From contig NZ_BCPT01000005.1 of NCBI RefSeq assembly GCF_001544095.1, positions 1 to 64,000 of the forward strand: 64,000 nt of DNA. Direction: 5' to 3'. Position 1 is the first letter of the stretch; each line of letters starts with the position of its first letter. Below, piece by piece: positions 61,340-64,000 of this stretch. The DNA is from Enterococcus casseliflavus NBRC 100478 (GTDB lineage: Bacteria > Bacillota > Bacilli > Lactobacillales > Enterococcaceae). A program made the translations under genes and the position numbers. The notes under the pieces were generated by a model. The model was not told where the DNA came from. It saw only the letters and a program-made list of their open reading frames with translations, and made no database searches.

Positions 61340-62506
61340 TCAGTAGGTTAACAAGTATTCTCGATACGCTTGAACAGATGCAGTCAATTCTGCGAATGAA
61401 TCACTTGGGAACTTTTCTAATAGTTCATTGGCCACCACTGTCGCCACCACACTCTCACAAACAACACTGGCTGCTGGTACAGCGGTGCTATCTGAGCGTT
61501 CGACGCTTGCTTTATACGGTTCTTTGCTGTCGATATCCACACTTTGCAACGGCTTGTACAAGGTCGGGATCGGCTTCATAACACCACGAACCACGATTGG
61601 TTCACCGTTCGTCATGCCGCCTTCAAACCCGCCAAGGTTGTTGCTGCGACGGGTATAGCCTCGTTGTTCGTCCCATAAAATCTCATCCATGACTTTGGAA
61701 CCTGGCAAAACACCAGCCTCAAAGCCAACGCCGAACTCAGCACCTTTAAAGGCATTGATGCTGACCACGGCTTGGGCGATTTTCGCATCAAGTTTTTTGT
61801 CCCATTGCACGTAACTGCCTAAACCAGCAGGAACGCCGCCAACAAGTACTTCCACTACACCGCCGATCGTATCGCCATTTTTCTTCGTTTGATCGATCAG
61901 CTGCTTGATTTCTTCTTCGACTGACGGATCTAACACCCTTACTTCTGAAGCTTCAGAGCGTTCTGCGATTTCTTTGACGGTCAACCCTTCAGGAATTTCC
62001 GCTTTGATGCCGCCTAACATTGTTACATGACCCGCCACATCGATGCCAAGCTCCTTTAAAATTTTCTTCGCGATTGCTCCGATGGCTACCCGCATGGTCG
62101 TTTCACGAGCAGATGAGCGTTCCAAAACGTTTCGTAAATCTTGATGATGGTATTTCATGCCGCCGACTAAGTCAGCATGACCAGGTCTTGGTCGTGCCAC
62201 TCGTCGTAGTTTGCGGTCTTTTTCTGGTACCTCTTCGATCGCCATGACCTTGGTCCAGTTTTTCCAATCTTTGTTCTCAACCACTAAAGTCACAGGAGAG
62301 CCTAGTGTTTTTCCATGACGGATACCCGAAGTGATACGGACTTGGTCTTTTTCAATCAGCATCCGTCCCCCACGGCCATAGCCGGTTTGTCGTCTCGCTA
62401 ATTCAAAATTAATGTCTTCTGCTGTTAATGGCAATCCTGCCGGTAAACCTTCGATAATGGCGGTCAACTCTGGTCCATGTGATTCGCCTGCTGTAATATA
62501 ACGCAT
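61340..62506 (-). CDS. aroC: Chorismate synthase
   Basis: A 388-residue enzyme with [20 protein letters not shown] at the start, the FMN-site [19 protein letters not shown] (with RGGRM typical of the family), [12 protein letters not shown]-like [15 protein letters not shown] and [17 protein letters not shown]. It makes chorismate from EPSP with reduced FMN. The ATG follows AAGGAAGG. It is 29 bp before tyrA in the transcript. Confidence 0.96.
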   Translation of the reverse strand: MRYITAGESHGPELTAIIEGLPAGLPLTAEDINFELARRQTGYGRGGRMLIEKDQVRITSGIRHGKTLGSPVTLVVENKDWKNWTKVMAIEEVPEKDRKLRRVARPRPGHADLVGGMKYHHQDLRNVLERSSARETTMRVAIGAIAKKILKELGIDVAGHVTMLGGIKAEIPEGLTVKEIAERSEASEVRVLDPSVEEEIKQLIDQTKKNGDTIGGVVEVLVGGVPAGLGSYVQWDKKLDAKIAQAVVSINAFKGAEFGVGFEAGVLPGSKVMDEILWDEQRGYTRRSNNLGGFEGGMTNGEPIVVRGVMKPIPTLYKPLQSVDIDSKEPYKASVERSDSTAVPAASVVCESVVATVVANELLEKFPSDSFAELTASVQAYREYLLTY

Positions 62507-62525
62507 GATCCGTTACCTTCCTTTC

Positions 62526-63581
62526 TTATAATAGGTAGTCTTTGATTTTTTCAGTCGGGATCGTCACGATTTTCGCCTGTCCGATCGCTTCTAATAGAAT
62601 AATCTTCAATTGTTGCCCACGGGCTTTTTTATCATGAGTGATTGCTTGGTATAATTGCTCTTTATCTATTTCACTTGGTGTGATCGGCAAATGAAACTTC
62701 TCAACCATTTCTGTAAGCTGCTGGGTCGTACCTTTTGGTGTTAATCCGATGGCTTCTGCATGACGGGTGATCATGATCATCCCCATTGCAACCCCTTCGC
62801 CATGACTGGTGTCAAACGCGGCTGTTCTTTCTAAGCCATGCCCGATCGTATGACCGAAGTTCAGTGTCAGACGACTGCCATGATCAAAAGGATCTTCTTC
62901 TACTACTTTTTGTTTTACCTTTAAAGAAGCAGTGATTACTTTCTCAGCATGTGCCAAAAGATCGACTTCATCTTTCAAACCTGCTAACGTTTGCCAAAGC
63001 TCAGAATCTGCAATAGCGGCTGACTTGATGATTTCAGCAATGCCTTCTTGGACGCGTTTGAGGGGCAAACTTGTAAGTAAATCTGGATCGATCATTACAC
63101 CGGCTGGTTGTGCAAATGTCCCGACGAGATTCTTGGCACTGCCAGTATTTACAGCTGTTTTTCCGCCGATACTTGAATCGACCTGTGCCAATAACGTCGT
63201 TGGAATCTGCAAGAAATCAATGCTGCGCATATAAGTAGAAGCAACAAATCCTCCAAGATCACCAATCACACCGCCACCAAGGGCAATGATCCCATCGCTT
63301 CTGGTCATTCCGAGTTGGGCAAGACCATCATATAAATTAGCTGCTTGCTCTAGTGATTTGCTTTTTTCGCCAGCTGGTACGACTAACAGTGTTGCCTCAA
63401 ACCCTGCAGCGGTTAAGGAATCGACGATTTGTCCGCCATACAGGGGTGCGACGTTGCTGTCTGTAATGACGGCAATACGCTGTTTGTCCCACAACTGTTG
63501 CACCCAGGTTCCGACTTTTTGAAACGCCCCTCGCTTGATGAGGATATCATAGGAATGTTCTTCTAAATGAATGTGTAACAT
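62526..63581 (-). CDS. aroB: 3-dehydroquinate synthase
   Basis: A 351-residue enzyme: ALGGGVIGDLGGFVASTYMR (NAD and substrate site), PTTLLAQVDSSIGGKTAVN, and the zinc ligands in LNFGHTIGHGLE and the DTSHGEGVAMG loop. It turns DAHP into 3-dehydroquinate. The ATG follows GAGGGG. It is directly after the DAHP synthase gene in transcription order. Confidence 0.96.
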   Translation of the reverse strand: MLHIHLEEHSYDILIKRGAFQKVGTWVQQLWDKQRIAVITDSNVAPLYGGQIVDSLTAAGFEATLLVVPAGEKSKSLEQAANLYDGLAQLGMTRSDGIIALGGGVIGDLGGFVASTYMRSIDFLQIPTTLLAQVDSSIGGKTAVNTGSAKNLVGTFAQPAGVMIDPDLLTSLPLKRVQEGIAEIIKSAAIADSELWQTLAGLKDEVDLLAHAEKVITASLKVKQKVVEEDPFDHGSRLTLNFGHTIGHGLERTAAFDTSHGEGVAMGMIMITRHAEAIGLTPKGTTQQLTEMVEKFHLPITPSEIDKEQLYQAITHDKKARGQQLKIILLEAIGQAKIVTIPTEKIKDYLL

Positions 63582-63617
63582 TGATTTTTGCCCCTCTTTT
63601 ATTGGTTGTCTTGACGC

Positions 63618-64000
63618 TTAGTCTTGCAACGCTTTGATTTCTTTCATCGCTTTTTCCATGATATGGACTTCTTTCATCATGTTCATGTACGTTTTTTCAT
63701 TAAGTGATTGAGGACCATCAGACCAAGCATTGGCTGGATCTGGATGGATCTCAACGATCATCCCATCGGCGCCAGCAGCAACACCTGCTCTAGCCATAGG
63801 CGGTACGAGATCCCAGATACCTGTTCCATGACTAGGATCAACGATGATTGGGAAGTGGCTCAGTTTTTTGATGATTGGTACCGCACTTAGATCAAAGGTA
63901 TTACGGGTTGCTGTTTCGTAAGTTCGGATCCCACGTTCAATGAAAATCACTTCACTTTTATCTTGAACGGCGATGTATTCCGCTGCATTCAACCATTCGT
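63618..64000 (-). CDS. aroF: 3-deoxy-7-phosphoheptulonate (DAHP) synthase, C-terminal part; cut by window edge
   Basis: The last 127 codons of a DAHP synthase of the AroA-beta/KDO8P-related type: [20 protein letters not shown], then [20 protein letters not shown] with metal-site His and Asp, and [17 protein letters not shown]. The open frame continues through position 64000, so the visible ATG at 63992 is internal. It catalyses the first step of the shikimate pathway and is the first aro gene visible in this operon. Confidence 0.93.
   Translation of the reverse strand, partial: EWLNAAEYIAVQDKSEVIFIERGIRTYETATRNTFDLSAVPIIKKLSHFPIIVDPSHGTGIWDLVPPMARAGVAAGADGMIVEIHPDPANAWSDGPQSLNEKTYMNMMKEVHIMEKAMKEIKALQD

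Overview
This window looks like chromosomal DNA of a low-to-mid GC Gram-positive lactic acid bacterium, most likely an Enterococcus. The grounds are strong AGGAGG-type ribosome binding sites, the gene order aroF-aroB-aroC-tyrA-aroA-aroK-pheA followed by a psr-type LytR-CpsA-Psr gene, a cellobiose-type PTS permease, and YolD-like proteins behind Bacillus-type LexA boxes. The species is not decided. No rRNA, tRNA, CRISPR array or intact insertion sequence was seen.

Layout. 0-3 kb (minus): a small basic protein, a LysM lipoprotein and a HEPN-like protein in one operon, preceded by a YolD-type three-gene SOS module whose promoter carries a perfect LexA box. 3.4-8.1 kb: an MDR oxidoreductase, a small charged protein, a GH115 enzyme and a GNAT. 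8.6-14.5 kb: a complete Dpp/Opp-type peptide ABC transporter (A-B-C-F-D order) with a hairpin terminator after the binding protein. 15.2-21.5 kb: a hemicellulose cluster with an AraC regulator facing a PTS EIIC, a GH43 and a GH3. 21.7-25.5 kb: a lipid-anchored flavodoxin, a LysR regulator, a cytosolic flavodoxin, a carboxymuconolactone-decarboxylase-like protein and a cupin. 25.7-26.2 kb: a gene graveyard holding the 3' part of a LysR gene and a frameshifted 3' part of citG. 26.4-33.4 kb: an AI-2E-family permease, a GNAT and small membrane proteins, then an RpiR regulator with three Gfo/Idh/MocA dehydrogenases and a UPF0303 protein. 33.5-43.8 kb: a flavin disulfide-type oxidoreductase, a sigma factor overlapping a PH-like membrane protein, a glycosyltransferase, an AmiS/UreI channel, a protease-less LexA-like protein, a secreted nuclease, MgtE, and an RsgA-type GTPase behind a leader peptide with a possible translational attenuator. 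44-50 kb: a second YolD module with a degenerate LexA box, several small membrane proteins, decayed sequence, and an sce7725-family protein paired with an MmcB-like PD-(D/E)XK protein under a third LexA-like promoter. 50-53.6 kb: an FtsX-like protein and a DUF6530 plus AAA-VWA operon with a 21-bp palindromic operator on its promoter. 53.8-57.6 kb: TfoX-C, GNAT, DegV, LCP and GNAT genes. 57.5-64 kb: the aromatic amino acid operon, cut by the right edge inside the DAHP synthase gene.

The most unusual theme is DNA-damage-type control of accessory genes. Three promoters place a LexA-like box in the -35/-10 spacer, in front of two YolD modules without a polymerase and the MmcB-like/sce7725 pair, while a LexA-like protein lacking the self-cleavage domain lies at 39.7 kb. 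The DUF6530/AAA-VWA operon and the rsgA leader are the other strong candidates for undescribed biology.
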